Assembly: GCF_000721105.1 (NCBI RefSeq) | Contig: NZ_JOEV01000046.1 | Span: 13,793-77,792, forward strand | Direction of reading: 5' to 3' | Length of the DNA: 64,000 nucleotides | Source of the DNA: Streptomyces cellulosae | Lineage (GTDB): Bacteria; Actinomycetota; Actinomycetes; Streptomycetales; Streptomycetaceae | Shown: positions 17,815-26,928 of the stretch, piece after piece | Numbering within the stretch: position 1 is the first letter of the stretch | Layout of the letters: every line of letters begins with the position of its first letter | Position numbers and translations under genes: made by a program | The notes under the pieces: generated by a model | The model's input: the letters and a program-made list of their open reading frames with translations, nothing else | What the model was told of the DNA's origin: nothing | Databases searched by the model: none

Positions 17815-19289
17815 CCTGGGTCCAGCCGGAGGACCTGCTCGGCCACGAACTCCGCCAGGCGCAGCAGGACGGCCGGGAGCCCCAGGCGATCGCGGCGCGA
17901 TGGAAAGCGGCCGGCGGCTCACAGGCCCCCCTGCGAGCGGGCGCCTCACCGAAACCGCCGTCGAGATACCTGCGTCAGCTCGCCGAGGACCTGCTGGACG
18001 AACTGGCGCACCTGCCCAGCCAGTTCACGGACAGCGAGCCTACGGGCCTCGCGAAGATCAAGGCGGGCTGTCCCGCTTGGCCCGCCCCGACCGCGGGTGG
18101 CCGTGCCGATGGGGCCATGCGGGTTCCCTCGCTCGACCGAAGCCGAGAGCGGGGCAGGCGGGGCGCGGGCGACGCCCCGCCGGCGCCGGGCTCCGCGACC
18201 CACCCCCGGCCCGTCCCCACCCAGGCCCGTCTGGAAGCAGCCTGGCTGGGCCGAGCCGCGGGCTGCCTCCTGGGCAAACCGGTGGAGAAGCTCCCCCTCA
18301 CCGGCATCCGCCAACTGGCCGCATCCACCGGCAACTGGCCCCTGAGCACGTACTTCACAGCCCGAGGAGTTCCCGCCGGGCTCCTTCGCGCCCACCCCTG
18401 GAACCGCCGCTCGGCGACGACCTCCCTCGCCGAGAACATCGACGGCATGCCCGAGGACGACGACCTCAACTACCCTCTCCTGAACCTCCTCCTGCTCCAA
18501 CGCCACGGCAAGGACTTCACCACCGCGGACGTAGCGGCCCTCTGGCTCGAGGAACTCCCCGCCGGCCGCACGTTCACCGCCGAACGCGTCGCCTACCGCA
18601 ACCTCCTCACCGGCCTGGAACCCCCGCACACGGCCCGCCACCGCAACCCCTTCCGCGAATGGATCGGGGCCCTGATCCGCGCCGACGTCCATGGCTGGAC
18701 CAACCCCGGCGACCCGGCCGCCGCGGCCGAACAGGCTCACCGCGACGCCACCCTCACCCACACCGCCAACGGCGTCTACGCGGCCATGTTCACCGCTGCC
18801 ACCATCGCCGCCGCCACCGCCGACGACCCCACCGACATCCACACCGCACTCCGCACCGGCCTCACCGTCGTCCCCCCGGCTTCCCGGCTCGCCCAGGCCG
18901 TCCACCACGCCCTGCAACTGGCCCGAACCCACGACAACTTCGACACGGTCGTCGACGAACTCCACGCCACTCACGCGCACACCCACCACTGGGTCCACGC
19001 CATCCCCAACACCGCCCTGATCGCCGCCGCCCTCACCCACGCGAACGGCGACTTCACGGGCTCCATCTGCCGTGCCGTGTCCGGCGGTTGGGACACCGAC
19101 TCCAACGGCGCCACGACCGGCAGCATCGCCGCCCTCCTCGCCGGCTCACCGTCCGCCCTCCCCGACCGCTGGACGGCCCCGCTGAAGAACCGCCTGGCCA
19201 CGAGCGTCGGCGACTTCGACGGCACCGGCTTCGACACCGTCGCCCGCCTCACGCACGACCTCGCCCACCTGGAGGGACCCCGCCCATGA
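17802..19289 (+). CDS. ADP-ribosylglycohydrolase-family protein 4
   Basis: 495 residues. An N-terminal region of about 140 residues contains a helical segment (SRYLRQLAEDLLDELAHLPSQ) and a disordered Arg/Pro-rich linker. The ADP-ribosylglycohydrolase fold starts near 147 (AAWLGRAAGCLLGKPVEKL). Metal motifs are MPEDDDLNYPLL near 215 and SGGWDTDSNGATTGSIAALLAG near 427, both with their acidic residues. The glycine-cysteine form of the first helix and WDTD signature place it in a different subfamily from protein 1. It overlaps both flanking genes. Confidence 0.85.
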   Translation: MLRLTWVQPEDLLGHELRQAQQDGREPQAIAARWKAAGGSQAPLRAGASPKPPSRYLRQLAEDLLDELAHLPSQFTDSEPTGLAKIKAGCPAWPAPTAGGRADGAMRVPSLDRSRERGRRGAGDAPPAPGSATHPRPVPTQARLEAAWLGRAAGCLLGKPVEKLPLTGIRQLAASTGNWPLSTYFTARGVPAGLLRAHPWNRRSATTSLAENIDGMPEDDDLNYPLLNLLLLQRHGKDFTTADVAALWLEELPAGRTFTAERVAYRNLLTGLEPPHTARHRNPFREWIGALIRADVHGWTNPGDPAAAAEQAHRDATLTHTANGVYAAMFTAATIAAATADDPTDIHTALRTGLTVVPPASRLAQAVHHALQLARTHDNFDTVVDELHATHAHTHHWVHAIPNTALIAAALTHANGDFTGSICRAVSGGWDTDSNGATTGSIAALLAGSPSALPDRWTAPLKNRLATSVGDFDGTGFDTVARLTHDLAHLEGPRP

Positions 19290-20494
19290 CCCACCCTGAA
19301 CGGAAGTTCCCCGCCCCGCTCACCGGCCTGCGCGTCCTCGACCTCGCCACCCTCTTCGCCGGCCCCCTCGCCGCCACCCTGCTCGGCGACTTCGGCGCGG
19401 AGGTCATCAAGGTCGAGCACCCGACGAGACCCGACCCGTCCCGAGGCCACGGCCCGTCGAAGAACGGCGTGGGCCTGTGGTGGAAGGTGCTGGGCCGCAA
19501 CAAGCGCACGATCACGCTGGACCTCTCCGCCCCCGGCGGCCGCGACACCCTCCTCCGCCTGGCCGCCACCGCGGACGTCGTCATCGAGAACTTCCGTCCC
19601 GGCACCCTGGAGAAGTGGGACCTCGGCTGGGAGGACCTGTCCGCCGCCAACCCCCGTCTCGTCCTCACCCGTGTCACCGGCTTCGGCCAGTTCGGCCCCT
19701 CGGCCCACCGCCCCGGCTTCGGCACTCTCGCCGAGGCGATGAGCGGCTTCGCCGCGATCACCGGCGAACCGGACGCGCCCCCGACGCTCCCGCCCTTCGG
19801 CCTCGCCGACTCCATCGCGGGCCTGGCGACGGCGTACGCGGTGATGACGGCCCTCGCCGCCCGCGACCGCACCGCCGCGGGCCAGGTCGTCGACATGGCG
19901 CTCATCGAGCCGATCCTGACCGCCCTCGGCCCGCAGCCGACCTGGTACGACCAGCTCGGCTACGTGCAGGAACGCACCGGCAACCGTTCCGCCAACAACG
20001 CCCCGCGCAACACGTACCGCACAGCGGACGGCACCTGGGTGGCCGTCTCCACCTCCGCCCAGTCGATCGCCGAGCGCGTGATGCACCTGGTCGGCCGCCC
20101 GGAACTGGTCGACGAACCGTGGTTCGCGACGGGCGCCGGCCGGGCCGCCCACGCCGACGTCCTCGACGATGCGGTCGGCACCTGGATCGCCGCCCGCACG
20201 CGCACCGACGTCCTCGCGGCCTTCGAGAAGGCTCAGGCGGCCGTCGCCCCGATCCAGGACGTACGGGACGTGATGGCCGACCCGCAGTACCAGGCACTGA
20301 ACACGGTCACCACGGTCGACGACCCCGAACTGGGCCCCCTGCGCATGCAGAACGTCCTCTTCCGTCTCTCCTCCACCCCCGGCGAGATCCGCTGGGCGGG
20401 CCGCCCGCACGGTGCGGACACGGAGGAGGTCCTCACCGAACTGGGTCTGTCGGCGATCGAACTGACCGCGCTGCGCAAGGCGGGCGCGGTATGA
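19286..20494 (+). CDS. CaiB/BaiF family CoA-transferase
   Basis: 402-residue class III CoA-transferase, which moves CoA between carboxylic acids. The N-terminal LRVLDLATLFAGPLAATLLGDFGAEVIKVE is the family signature. The probable catalytic aspartate is in GQVVDMALIEP near residue 203, at the position of Asp169 in formyl-CoA transferase. The ATG overlaps the stop of the fourth ADP-ribosylglycohydrolase gene, and its own stop overlaps the lyase start. The pairing suggests activation of an organic acid to a CoA ester for the following lyase; the acid is unknown. Confidence 0.88.
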   Translation: MTHPERKFPAPLTGLRVLDLATLFAGPLAATLLGDFGAEVIKVEHPTRPDPSRGHGPSKNGVGLWWKVLGRNKRTITLDLSAPGGRDTLLRLAATADVVIENFRPGTLEKWDLGWEDLSAANPRLVLTRVTGFGQFGPSAHRPGFGTLAEAMSGFAAITGEPDAPPTLPPFGLADSIAGLATAYAVMTALAARDRTAAGQVVDMALIEPILTALGPQPTWYDQLGYVQERTGNRSANNAPRNTYRTADGTWVAVSTSAQSIAERVMHLVGRPELVDEPWFATGAGRAAHADVLDDAVGTWIAARTRTDVLAAFEKAQAAVAPIQDVRDVMADPQYQALNTVTTVDDPELGPLRMQNVLFRLSSTPGEIRWAGRPHGADTEEVLTELGLSAIELTALRKAGAV

Positions 20495-21369
20495 CGCAGC
20501 CCCCTCTGACCTGGCTGTACGCCCCCGGAGACCGCCCGCACGTCGTCACCAAGGCCCTGGCCGCCGGCGCCGACGTCGTGATCGTCGACCTGGAGGACGC
20601 CGTCGCCCCCGACCGCAAGGACTACGCCCGCGCGGCCACCGCCGACCTCCTCGCCGCACCGCAGCCGGTCCCGGTCCATGTCCGTGTGAACGCCCTCGGC
20701 AGCCCGGCCGCCGACGCGGACCTGAAGGCGGTGGCCGCGCTCCCGGGCGTCTCGGGCCTGCGCCTGCCCAAGGTGACCTCCCCGGAACAGATCGTCCGCA
20801 TCGCCGAGAACATCACCGAGATCCTCGCCCGGAACAGCACCGAGAACAGCACCGAGGCCACGGACTCCGCCGACGGAACCGCACCGCCGCTGTACGCCCT
20901 CCTGGAGACGGCCCTCGGCATCGAACGCGCCCACGCCGTCGCCCGCGCGCACGGCGCCCTGCGCGGCATCGCCCTCGGCGAGGCGGACCTCCGCGCCGAC
21001 CTGGGCGTACGTGACGACGCGGGTCTCGACTGGTCCCGCTCCCGCGTCATCGTCGCCGCCCGGGCGGCGGGCCTTCCCCCACCGCCCCAATGCGTCCACC
21101 CCGACACCCGTGACCTGAAGGGCCTCGCCGCCTCCTGCGCCCATGGTCGTGCCCTGGGCTTCCTCGGCCGGGCCGCCATCCATCCCCGCCAGCTCCCGAT
21201 CATCGAGCGTGCCTATCGCCCCACGGAGCAGGAGATCGAGGAGGCGGAGACGATCATCAAGGCGGCCACGACCGAAAGGGGAGCCCAGGCGCTTCCCGAC
21301 GGCACCTTCATCGACGCGGCGGTGGTGGCAACGGCCCACCGCACCCTGGCCCTGGCCCGCCGTCATTAG
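20491..21369 (+). CDS. CitE-like HpcH/HpaI family acyl-CoA lyase
   Basis: 292-residue TIM-barrel lyase of the citrate lyase beta-subunit type. Visible signatures are WLYAPGDRPHVVTKAL, VIVDLEDAVAPDRK with the metal-site acidic pair, LPKVTSPEQI, LLETALGIERA with the metal-binding glutamate, and LGEADLRADLG. Stand-alone members cleave (S)-malyl-, citramalyl- or related 3-hydroxyacyl-CoAs to acetyl-CoA plus a 2-oxoacid, rather than forming citrate lyase. No citrate lyase alpha or ACP subunit is nearby, so this is a stand-alone form. It is the last gene of the operon, followed by a strong hairpin. Confidence 0.87.
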   Translation: MTQPPLTWLYAPGDRPHVVTKALAAGADVVIVDLEDAVAPDRKDYARAATADLLAAPQPVPVHVRVNALGSPAADADLKAVAALPGVSGLRLPKVTSPEQIVRIAENITEILARNSTENSTEATDSADGTAPPLYALLETALGIERAHAVARAHGALRGIALGEADLRADLGVRDDAGLDWSRSRVIVAARAAGLPPPPQCVHPDTRDLKGLAASCAHGRALGFLGRAAIHPRQLPIIERAYRPTEQEIEEAETIIKAATTERGAQALPDGTFIDAAVVATAHRTLALARRH

Positions 21370-21406
21370 GCCCGTTTCGTCAGGCCTGTTCGTCCCGCCC
21401 CAACGC

Positions 21407-21443
21407 GACGAGGGCGCCCGGAGATCCGGGGCGCCCTCATCGT
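21407..21443. terminator. Bidirectional terminator hairpin between the lyase and lgt genes
   Basis: A 9-bp perfect GC core, AGGGCGCCC with GGGCGCCCT, is extended by GACG/CGTC after a 2-base bulge, with a loop of about 9 bases. It lies between convergent genes and can serve both. Confidence 0.75.
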
Positions 21444-21457
21444 CGTACGACCGAACG

Positions 21458-22474
21458 TCAGCTCTTCTTCGCCGACCCGGCCTCGTCCTTCGCGTCGTCC
21501 TTGACCACGTCGTCCTTGGCCCCGTCGTCCTTCACCGCGTCGTCCTTCGCCTCCGCGTCGGTCTCCGACTCGGTGTCGCCGCGACCGGCGGCCCCGTCCG
21601 AGCCGGCGGCCTCGTCGGACCCGTCGGTGTCGTCCGACCCGTCGGTCCCACCGTCCAGGCCACCCGGCTCGACCACGGTCTCCCGTCCCGGCCGCTTCTT
21701 CGCCGACACCACCATGTACACGACCGCGAGCAGGAACACGACCAGCGCGGTCCAGTTGTTCAGCCGCAGGCCCAGGAGGTGGTGGGCGTCGTCGATGCGC
21801 ATGTACTCGATCCAGAACCGGCCCACGCAGTACGACGCGACGTACAGCGCGAACGCCCGCCCGTGCCCGAGCCTGAAGCGGCGGTCCGCCCAGATCACCA
21901 GGGCCGCGACGCCGAGGCACCACAGCGACTCGTACAGGAACGTCGGGTGGTAGGTGCCCGGCACCCGGCCGTCCGTCGACGAGGTGATCTTCAGCGCCCA
22001 GGGGAGATCGGTGGCCTTGCCGTACAGCTCCTGGTTGAACCAGTTGCCCCAGCGGCCGATCGCCTGCGCGACGGCGATACCCGGGGCGAGAGCGTCGGCC
22101 CAGGCCGGCAGCGGGATGCCCCGGCGCCGACAGCCGATCCACGCGCCCACCGCACCGAGCGCGATCGCGCCCCAGATGCCGAGGCCGCCCTCCCAGATCT
22201 TGAAGGCGTCCACCCAGTCACGGCCCTCGCTGAAGTACAGCTCGTAGTCCGTGATCACGTGGTAGAGCCGGCCGCCGACCAGACCGAACGGCACGGCCCA
22301 GACCGCGATGTCGGCCACCGTGCCGGCCCGCCCGCCCCGGGCGAGCCAGCGCTTGTTGCCGAGCCAGACGGCTACGAAGACGCCGATGATGATGCAGAAC
22401 GCGTAGCCGCGCAGCGGAATGGGGCCGAGATGCAGCACCCCGCGCGACGGGCTGGGAATGTAGGCAAGTTCCAT
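21458..22474 (-). CDS. lgt: Prolipoprotein diacylglyceryl transferase
   Basis: 338-residue membrane enzyme that attaches diacylglycerol to the lipobox cysteine of prolipoproteins. Seven hydrophobic segments are visible. The signature GRWGNWFNQELYG (near residue 145) contains the phosphatidylglycerol-binding arginine and asparagine. The C-terminal 75 residues or so are a charged tail with repeated KDD-A/V-V/G units, typical of actinobacterial Lgt but not needed for catalysis. ATG 22474 (MELAYIPSP) was preferred over an upstream in-frame start because conserved sequence begins there. It is downstream of the trp genes on the same strand. Confidence 0.95.
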   Translation of the reverse strand: MELAYIPSPSRGVLHLGPIPLRGYAFCIIIGVFVAVWLGNKRWLARGGRAGTVADIAVWAVPFGLVGGRLYHVITDYELYFSEGRDWVDAFKIWEGGLGIWGAIALGAVGAWIGCRRRGIPLPAWADALAPGIAVAQAIGRWGNWFNQELYGKATDLPWALKITSSTDGRVPGTYHPTFLYESLWCLGVAALVIWADRRFRLGHGRAFALYVASYCVGRFWIEYMRIDDAHHLLGLRLNNWTALVVFLLAVVYMVVSAKKRPGRETVVEPGGLDGGTDGSDDTDGSDEAAGSDGAAGRGDTESETDAEAKDDAVKDDGAKDDVVKDDAKDEAGSAKKS

Positions 22475-22644
22475 GGCAGGGTCGACGCTACCCTGCCGGG
22501 CCGCGCGCACGGCAGGCAGCCCGGCTACGGGTCCATAACAGGCAGGCGTGAAACCGCCCATGCGCCCACCCGCTGCCGGTCAGCCTTTGTCGCATCCCTT
22601 GTCGCCACCCTTTGCCGCACCGCTCGTCGGCCATCTCTTGCCGG

Positions 22645-23424
22645 CTATCCCTTGTCCGCCTGCTCGACCAGCTGCTTCAGCTTCGCCGGGGTCATCGTCC
22701 GGTCCTGGTAGATGTTCTTGCCGTTGAGGATCACGGTGGGCGTGCCGTTGAAGCCGCCCTTGCGGAAGGCGGCCGCGGACTTGTCGACCCAGCTGCTGTG
22801 CGTGCCCTTCTCGACGCACGTCCGGAACGCGGGTGTGTCGAGGCCCTTGACCTTGCCCGCCAGCTCGATCAGCTTGCTGTTCTCGGCGTAGGCGTCGTCG
22901 CTCTCGACGGGCTGGTTCTCGTAGAGCACGTCGTGGTAGGCGGTGAACTTGCCGACGTCCTGGGCGCAGGCGGCGGCGTTGGCCGCGTTGCGGGAGCCGG
23001 TGCCGCGCAGGTTGCCGTCGATGATCGTGGCCAGGTGGTAGTTCACCTTCAGTGCGCCGGAGCCCGTCAGCCCGTGGATCACCGGCCGGTACGCCGTCTC
23101 GAAGGCCTTGCAGGCCGGGCAGCGGAAGTCTTCCCAGACCGTGAGTGTCGACTTGGCGCTCTCCTTGCCGACCGGGATGGCGAGGCCGTCCTTGCCCTGC
23201 GCCCCCGAGGGCACCACCAGCGGGCCGCCGGCGGACTTGCTGCCGTCGTCCTTGCCCGCGTTGGCCGCGACGACTCCGATCACCGCCGCGAGCCCCAGGA
23301 CGCAGACCACGCTCGCACCCACGATCAGCACCCGGCGCCGCTTGTCCGCGGACTTCTGCTTCTCGCGCTCTTCCGCCAGCCGCTCCCGGGCGGTGCGCTT
23401 TCCGTCTCGATTCTTCTCGCTCAC
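22645..23424 (-). CDS. Membrane-anchored DsbA-like thioredoxin-fold protein
   Basis: 259 residues: a basic cytoplasmic head (1-31), one transmembrane helix (about 32-53), and an extracytoplasmic thioredoxin-fold domain with the redox motif Cys102-Pro-Ala-Cys105 (DFRCPACKAF). GTPTVILNG near the C-terminus holds the cis-proline loop. It probably forms or exchanges disulfides in exported proteins. The GTG at 23424 begins the conserved basic head. It lies between trpA and lgt on the same strand, separated from trpA by a strong hairpin. Confidence 0.85.
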   Translation of the reverse strand: MSEKNRDGKRTARERLAEEREKQKSADKRRRVLIVGASVVCVLGLAAVIGVVAANAGKDDGSKSAGGPLVVPSGAQGKDGLAIPVGKESAKSTLTVWEDFRCPACKAFETAYRPVIHGLTGSGALKVNYHLATIIDGNLRGTGSRNAANAAACAQDVGKFTAYHDVLYENQPVESDDAYAENSKLIELAGKVKGLDTPAFRTCVEKGTHSSWVDKSAAAFRKGGFNGTPTVILNGKNIYQDRTMTPAKLKQLVEQADKG

Positions 23425-23438
23425 AACCCGCAGAACGA

Positions 23439-23467
23439 ACCGGGGAGGCGCACCGCGCCTCCCCGGT
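23439..23467 (-). terminator. Terminator hairpin after trpA
   Basis: A perfect 13-bp stem, ACCGGGGAGGCGC with GCGCCTCCCCGGT, encloses a 3-base loop (ACC). It sits between the trpA stop and the DsbA-like gene. No T-run follows, as is usual in Streptomyces. Confidence 0.75.
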
Positions 23468-23514
23468 CCCAGGTCCACCCCTTCGAGTGACCTGTGTGAA
23501 AATGTCCCGCCTTG

Positions 23515-24333
23515 TTACGCCTGTCCGCGCACACCCTTCGCGAGTTCTCCCGCGAGAGCGCGGACGGCCTCGACGCCGGCCGCGTCGTCCGGGGCGTCCA
23601 GCATCCGTTTGACGAAGGCCGAGCCGACGATCACGCCGTCGGCGAAGCCGGCCACCTCGGCTGCCTGCCGAGCGTCGGAGACGCCGAGCCCGACGCAGAC
23701 GGCCAGGTCGGTGCCGGTGGCCCGGGTGCGCTTCACCAGGTCCTGGGCCTGCGTGCCGACCGACTCACGGGTACCGGTGACGCCCATCAGGGAGGCGGCG
23801 TAGACGAAGCCGCTGCCCGCCGCGGTGATCTCGCCGAGCCGCGCGTCCTTGCTGCTGGGCGCCACGACGAACACGGTCGCGAGGCCGTGCTTCTCCGCGT
23901 GCTCCCTCCACAGCGCCGACTCCTGCACGGGCAGGTCGGGCAGGATGCATCCGGCCCCGCCCGCTTCCGCCAGCTCGGCGGTGAAGCGCTCGACGCCGTA
24001 ACGGTCGATCGGGTTCCAGTACGTCATCACGAGCACCGGCTTTCCGGTGGCCGCGTGGGCCTCGCGGACGGTGCGCATGACGTCGGCGATCTTGACGCCG
24101 CCGCGCAGGGCGATGTCGTCGGCGGTCTGGATGACCGGGCCGTCGAGGACGGGGTCGCTGTGCGGCAGACCGACCTCGACGATGTCGGCGCCGCCGTCGA
24201 AGACGGCCTTGATCGCCTCGATGCCGCCGTCCACGGTCGGGAACCCGGCCGGGAGATAGGCGATGAGGGCGGAACGCCCCTCCGCCCTGGTGGCGGCGAG
24301 GGTGTCGGTCAGCAGTCGGATGTTGCCGCTCAC
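23515..24333 (-). CDS. trpA: Tryptophan synthase alpha subunit
   Basis: 272-residue TIM barrel that splits indole-3-glycerol phosphate to indole and glyceraldehyde 3-phosphate. Catalytic Glu and Asp are in [15 protein letters not shown] near residues 50-60. [14 protein letters not shown] and [21 protein letters not shown] phosphate loops are present (GVSDARQ). The GTG start overlaps the trpB stop (GTGA), which supports coupled production of the alpha2-beta2 complex. The same frame is open far upstream through trpB but that part is not coding. Confidence 0.96.
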   Translation of the reverse strand: MSGNIRLLTDTLAATRAEGRSALIAYLPAGFPTVDGGIEAIKAVFDGGADIVEVGLPHSDPVLDGPVIQTADDIALRGGVKIADVMRTVREAHAATGKPVLVMTYWNPIDRYGVERFTAELAEAGGAGCILPDLPVQESALWREHAEKHGLATVFVVAPSSKDARLGEITAAGSGFVYAASLMGVTGTRESVGTQAQDLVKRTRATGTDLAVCVGLGVSDARQAAEVAGFADGVIVGSAFVKRMLDAPDDAAGVEAVRALAGELAKGVRGQA

Positions 24334-25616
24334 GTGGCGTCCCCCTCGATCTCGGCGGTGTCGGTGTCCGCGTCGGCCGCGACCTCGGCGTCGGTGTCGT
24401 AGAGCCCGAAGTAGCGGGCGGCGGTGTCCATGTCCTTGTCGCCGCGGCCGGACAGGTTGACCACGATCAGCCCGTCCTTGCCGAGCTCCTTGCCGACCTC
24501 CAGGGCGCCGGCCAGCGCGTGCGCGCTCTCGATGGCCGGGATGATGCCCTCGGTGCGCGACAGCAGGCGCAGGGCCTGCATGGCCGCGTCGTCGGTGACC
24601 GCGCGGTACTCGCCGCGGCCGCTGTCCTTGAGGTAGGAGTGCTCGGGACCGATGCCCGGGTAGTCCAGACCGGCCGAGATGGAGTAGGGCTCGGTGATCT
24701 GGCCCTCCTCGTCCTGGAGGACGTAGGAGCGCGAGCCGTGCAGGATGCCGGGCTCGCCCGCGGTGAGGGTGGCCGCGTGCTCGCCGGTCTCGACGCCGTG
24801 CCCGGCGGGCTCGCAGCCGATGAGGCGGACGTCCGCGTCGGGGATGAAGGCGTGGAAGAGGCCGATGGCGTTGGAGCCGCCGCCGACACAGGCGATGGCC
24901 GCGTCGGGCAGACGTCCGGCGCGCTCCAGGATCTGGCGGCGGGCCTCGACGCCGATCACCCGGTGGAAGTCGCGGACCATGGCCGGGAAGGGATGGGGCC
25001 CGGCGACGGTCCCGAACAGGTAGTGGGTGTGGTCGACGTTGGCGACCCAGTCGCGGAACGCCTCGTTGATGGCGTCCTTCAGCGTGCGACTGCCGGACTT
25101 CACGGCGATGACCTCGGCGCCGAGCATGCGCATCCGGGCCACGTTCAGGGCCTGGCGCTGGGTGTCGATCTCGCCCATGTAGATGGTGCACTCGAGGCCG
25201 AACAGCGCGCAGGCGGTGGCCGTGGCGACCCCGTGCTGGCCGGCGCCGGTCTCGGCGATCACGCGTGTCTTGCCCATGCGCCGGGTGAGCAGGGCCTGGC
25301 CGAGCACGTTGTTGATCTTGTGTGAGCCGGTGTGGTTGAGGTCCTCGCGCTTGAGGAACACCCGGGCACCGCCGGCGTGCTCGGCGAACCGCGGCACCTC
25401 GGTGAGGGAGCTGGGCCGACCGGTGTAGTGGACGAGCAGGTCGTCGAGCTCGCGGGCGAACTCGGGGTCGTGCTTGGCCTTGTCGTACTCGACGGCGACC
25501 TCGTCCACGGCGGCGACGAGGGCCTCCGGGATGAACTTGCCGCCGAACGCTCCGAAGTAGCCTTCGGCGCTGGGGACTTGACCCTCGGGGTCGGGGATGA
25601 AGAACTCGCTGGGCAT
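24330..25616 (-). CDS. trpB: Tryptophan synthase beta subunit
   Basis: 428-residue PLP enzyme that condenses indole with serine. [14 protein letters not shown] holds the PLP lysine (near residue 107). GGGSNAIG is the phosphate-binding loop, and [12 protein letters not shown] the substrate loop with the catalytic glutamate. A C-terminal acidic tail of about 20 residues extends beyond the usual end. The stop overlaps the trpA start. Upstream lies a Streptomyces intergenic repeat and trpM. Confidence 0.97.
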   Translation of the reverse strand: MPSEFFIPDPEGQVPSAEGYFGAFGGKFIPEALVAAVDEVAVEYDKAKHDPEFARELDDLLVHYTGRPSSLTEVPRFAEHAGGARVFLKREDLNHTGSHKINNVLGQALLTRRMGKTRVIAETGAGQHGVATATACALFGLECTIYMGEIDTQRQALNVARMRMLGAEVIAVKSGSRTLKDAINEAFRDWVANVDHTHYLFGTVAGPHPFPAMVRDFHRVIGVEARRQILERAGRLPDAAIACVGGGSNAIGLFHAFIPDADVRLIGCEPAGHGVETGEHAATLTAGEPGILHGSRSYVLQDEEGQITEPYSISAGLDYPGIGPEHSYLKDSGRGEYRAVTDDAAMQALRLLSRTEGIIPAIESAHALAGALEVGKELGKDGLIVVNLSGRGDKDMDTAARYFGLYDTDAEVAADADTDTAEIEGDAT

Positions 25617-25650
25617 GCTTGAACCTCACGGTGAGTGCGGGAAAAGACAC

Positions 25651-25761
25651 TGATCGCCGTGGGGGCGGGGTTTGTCTGCCGGCTGCGGGCCGGAAGTGGC
25701 TGGTCGCGCCACGCGGCGGAGCCGCACATTCAGAAGTGCCCCGCGCCCCTAAAAGGGGCGC
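25651..25761. repeat. Streptomyces-type intergenic palindromic repeat
   Basis: On the minus strand the stretch reads AGGGGCGCGGGG-, then a GCGCGACCAGCC-like core, then GGCCCGCAGCCGGCAG, then GGGGGCGATCAG-like ends. This matches a repeat that I recall between many genes in Streptomyces chromosomes. One end forms a hairpin (GCGCCCC, loop TAAAA, GGGGCGC; 25743-25761) that covers the trpM stop codon. It may terminate or attenuate transcription or stabilise mRNA between trpM and trpB. Confidence 0.6.
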
Positions 25762-25922
25762 TGCCATCGACGGCCGTTCACCTGTCCCGGTTCGTCACCG
25801 ATGACGTACCGGACCCTGCGACCGTGCACCCGGCGCGCGGGCGCACGGCAGCCCCGGGGGCGGCAGCCGCGCGCGAGGCGGGCGTGCCGGTCCCGGGTCG
25901 TCAGGGTGAGCGGCAGAGTCAT
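25749..25922 (-). CDS. trpM: Small basic protein TrpM
   Basis: 57-residue, arginine-rich ORF (starts MTLPLTLTTRDRHARLARG, ends NGRRWQRPF) between trpC and trpB. Streptomyces coelicolor has a small gene, trpM (also trpX), at this spot; it has been reported to influence tryptophan supply, growth and development. No domain is recognised. The ATG at 25922 follows trpC by 21 bp. The stop codon falls inside a hairpin at 25743-25761. The match is by position, size and composition, so the call is moderate. Confidence 0.65.
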   Translation of the reverse strand: MTLPLTLTTRDRHARLARGCRPRGCRAPARRVHGRRVRYVIGDEPGQVNGRRWQRPF

Positions 25923-25943
25923 CGGGCCCAGCTTAGCGGGAGG

Positions 25944-26753
25944 TCAGCCCCGGCCGTGCCGCAATGCCGGGTGTTCGCCCGCCGCGACCAGGTCGGAGAC
26001 CGCTGTCTTCGGGTCCTTGCCGGTGACCAGGGACTCGCCGACCAGGACCGCGTCGGCGCCGGCGTTGGCGTAGGCGATGAGGTCGTGCGGGCCGCGGACG
26101 CCGGACTCGGCGATCTTGACGAGGTGGGCGGGGATCTCCGGGGCGATGCGCTCGAAGGTGCCGCGGTCGACTTCAAGAGTCTTCAGGTTGCGCGCGTTGA
26201 CACCGATGATCTTCGCGCCGGCGTCCACCGCGCGCTCGACCTCGTCCTCGTCGTGCACCTCGACGAGCGGGGTGAGTCCGATGGACACCGCGCGTTCGAT
26301 GAGGGACTCCAGGGCGGACTGTTCGAGGGCGGCGACGATCAGCAGCGCGAGGTCGGCGCCGTAGGCCCGGGCCTCCCAGAGCTGGTACGACGTGACGATG
26401 AAGTCCTTGCGCAGGACGGGGATGTCGACCCGCGCGCGGACCGCTTCCAGGTCGGCCAGCGAGCCGCCGAAGCGGCGCTGTTCGGTGAGGACGGAGATGA
26501 CGGCGGCGCCGCCCGCCTCGTAGTCCGCGGCCAGGCCGGCCGGGTCGGCGATCGCGGCCAGCGCTCCCTTGGACGGGCTGGAGCGCTTGACCTCGCAGAT
26601 CACCTTGACGCCGTCGCCGCGCAGGGCGGCCACGCCGTCCTTGGCGGCGGGTGCCTTCGCAGCGCGCTCCTTGAGCTCGTCGAGGCTGACGCGCGCCTGC
26701 CGCTCCGCGAGGTCGGCACGGACTCCGTCGATGATCTCGTCGAGCACACTCAC
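25944..26753 (-). CDS. trpC: Indole-3-glycerol phosphate synthase
   Basis: 269-residue TIM barrel that closes the indole ring from CdRP. Catalytic signatures are [13 protein letters not shown] (Lys and Glu), [21 protein letters not shown] and [14 protein letters not shown]; the ending has [11 protein letters not shown] and [10 protein letters not shown]. The start is GTG at 26753, after a GGAAGG ribosome site. It lies upstream of trpM and trpB on the minus strand. The 175-bp gap before it may hold a promoter, so it could begin a trpCMBA unit. Confidence 0.96.
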   Translation of the reverse strand: MSVLDEIIDGVRADLAERQARVSLDELKERAAKAPAAKDGVAALRGDGVKVICEVKRSSPSKGALAAIADPAGLAADYEAGGAAVISVLTEQRRFGGSLADLEAVRARVDIPVLRKDFIVTSYQLWEARAYGADLALLIVAALEQSALESLIERAVSIGLTPLVEVHDEDEVERAVDAGAKIIGVNARNLKTLEVDRGTFERIAPEIPAHLVKIAESGVRGPHDLIAYANAGADAVLVGESLVTGKDPKTAVSDLVAAGEHPALRHGRG

Positions 26754-26928
26754 GCGAGCGGCCCCCTTCCAGACGGTTGACTGTTCAGCGGTTCGGCTTG
26801 TGTCCCCGGTCCGCCCACCGGGCGGAAGCGGGAAGAAAACCGATGGTCACTGCGATGGTATCCGGAGCAGGGCGTAGGCCTCGCATCCGGTTGACGCCGG
26901 TCCCACTACCTGGACCTCCGCCGGTTGA

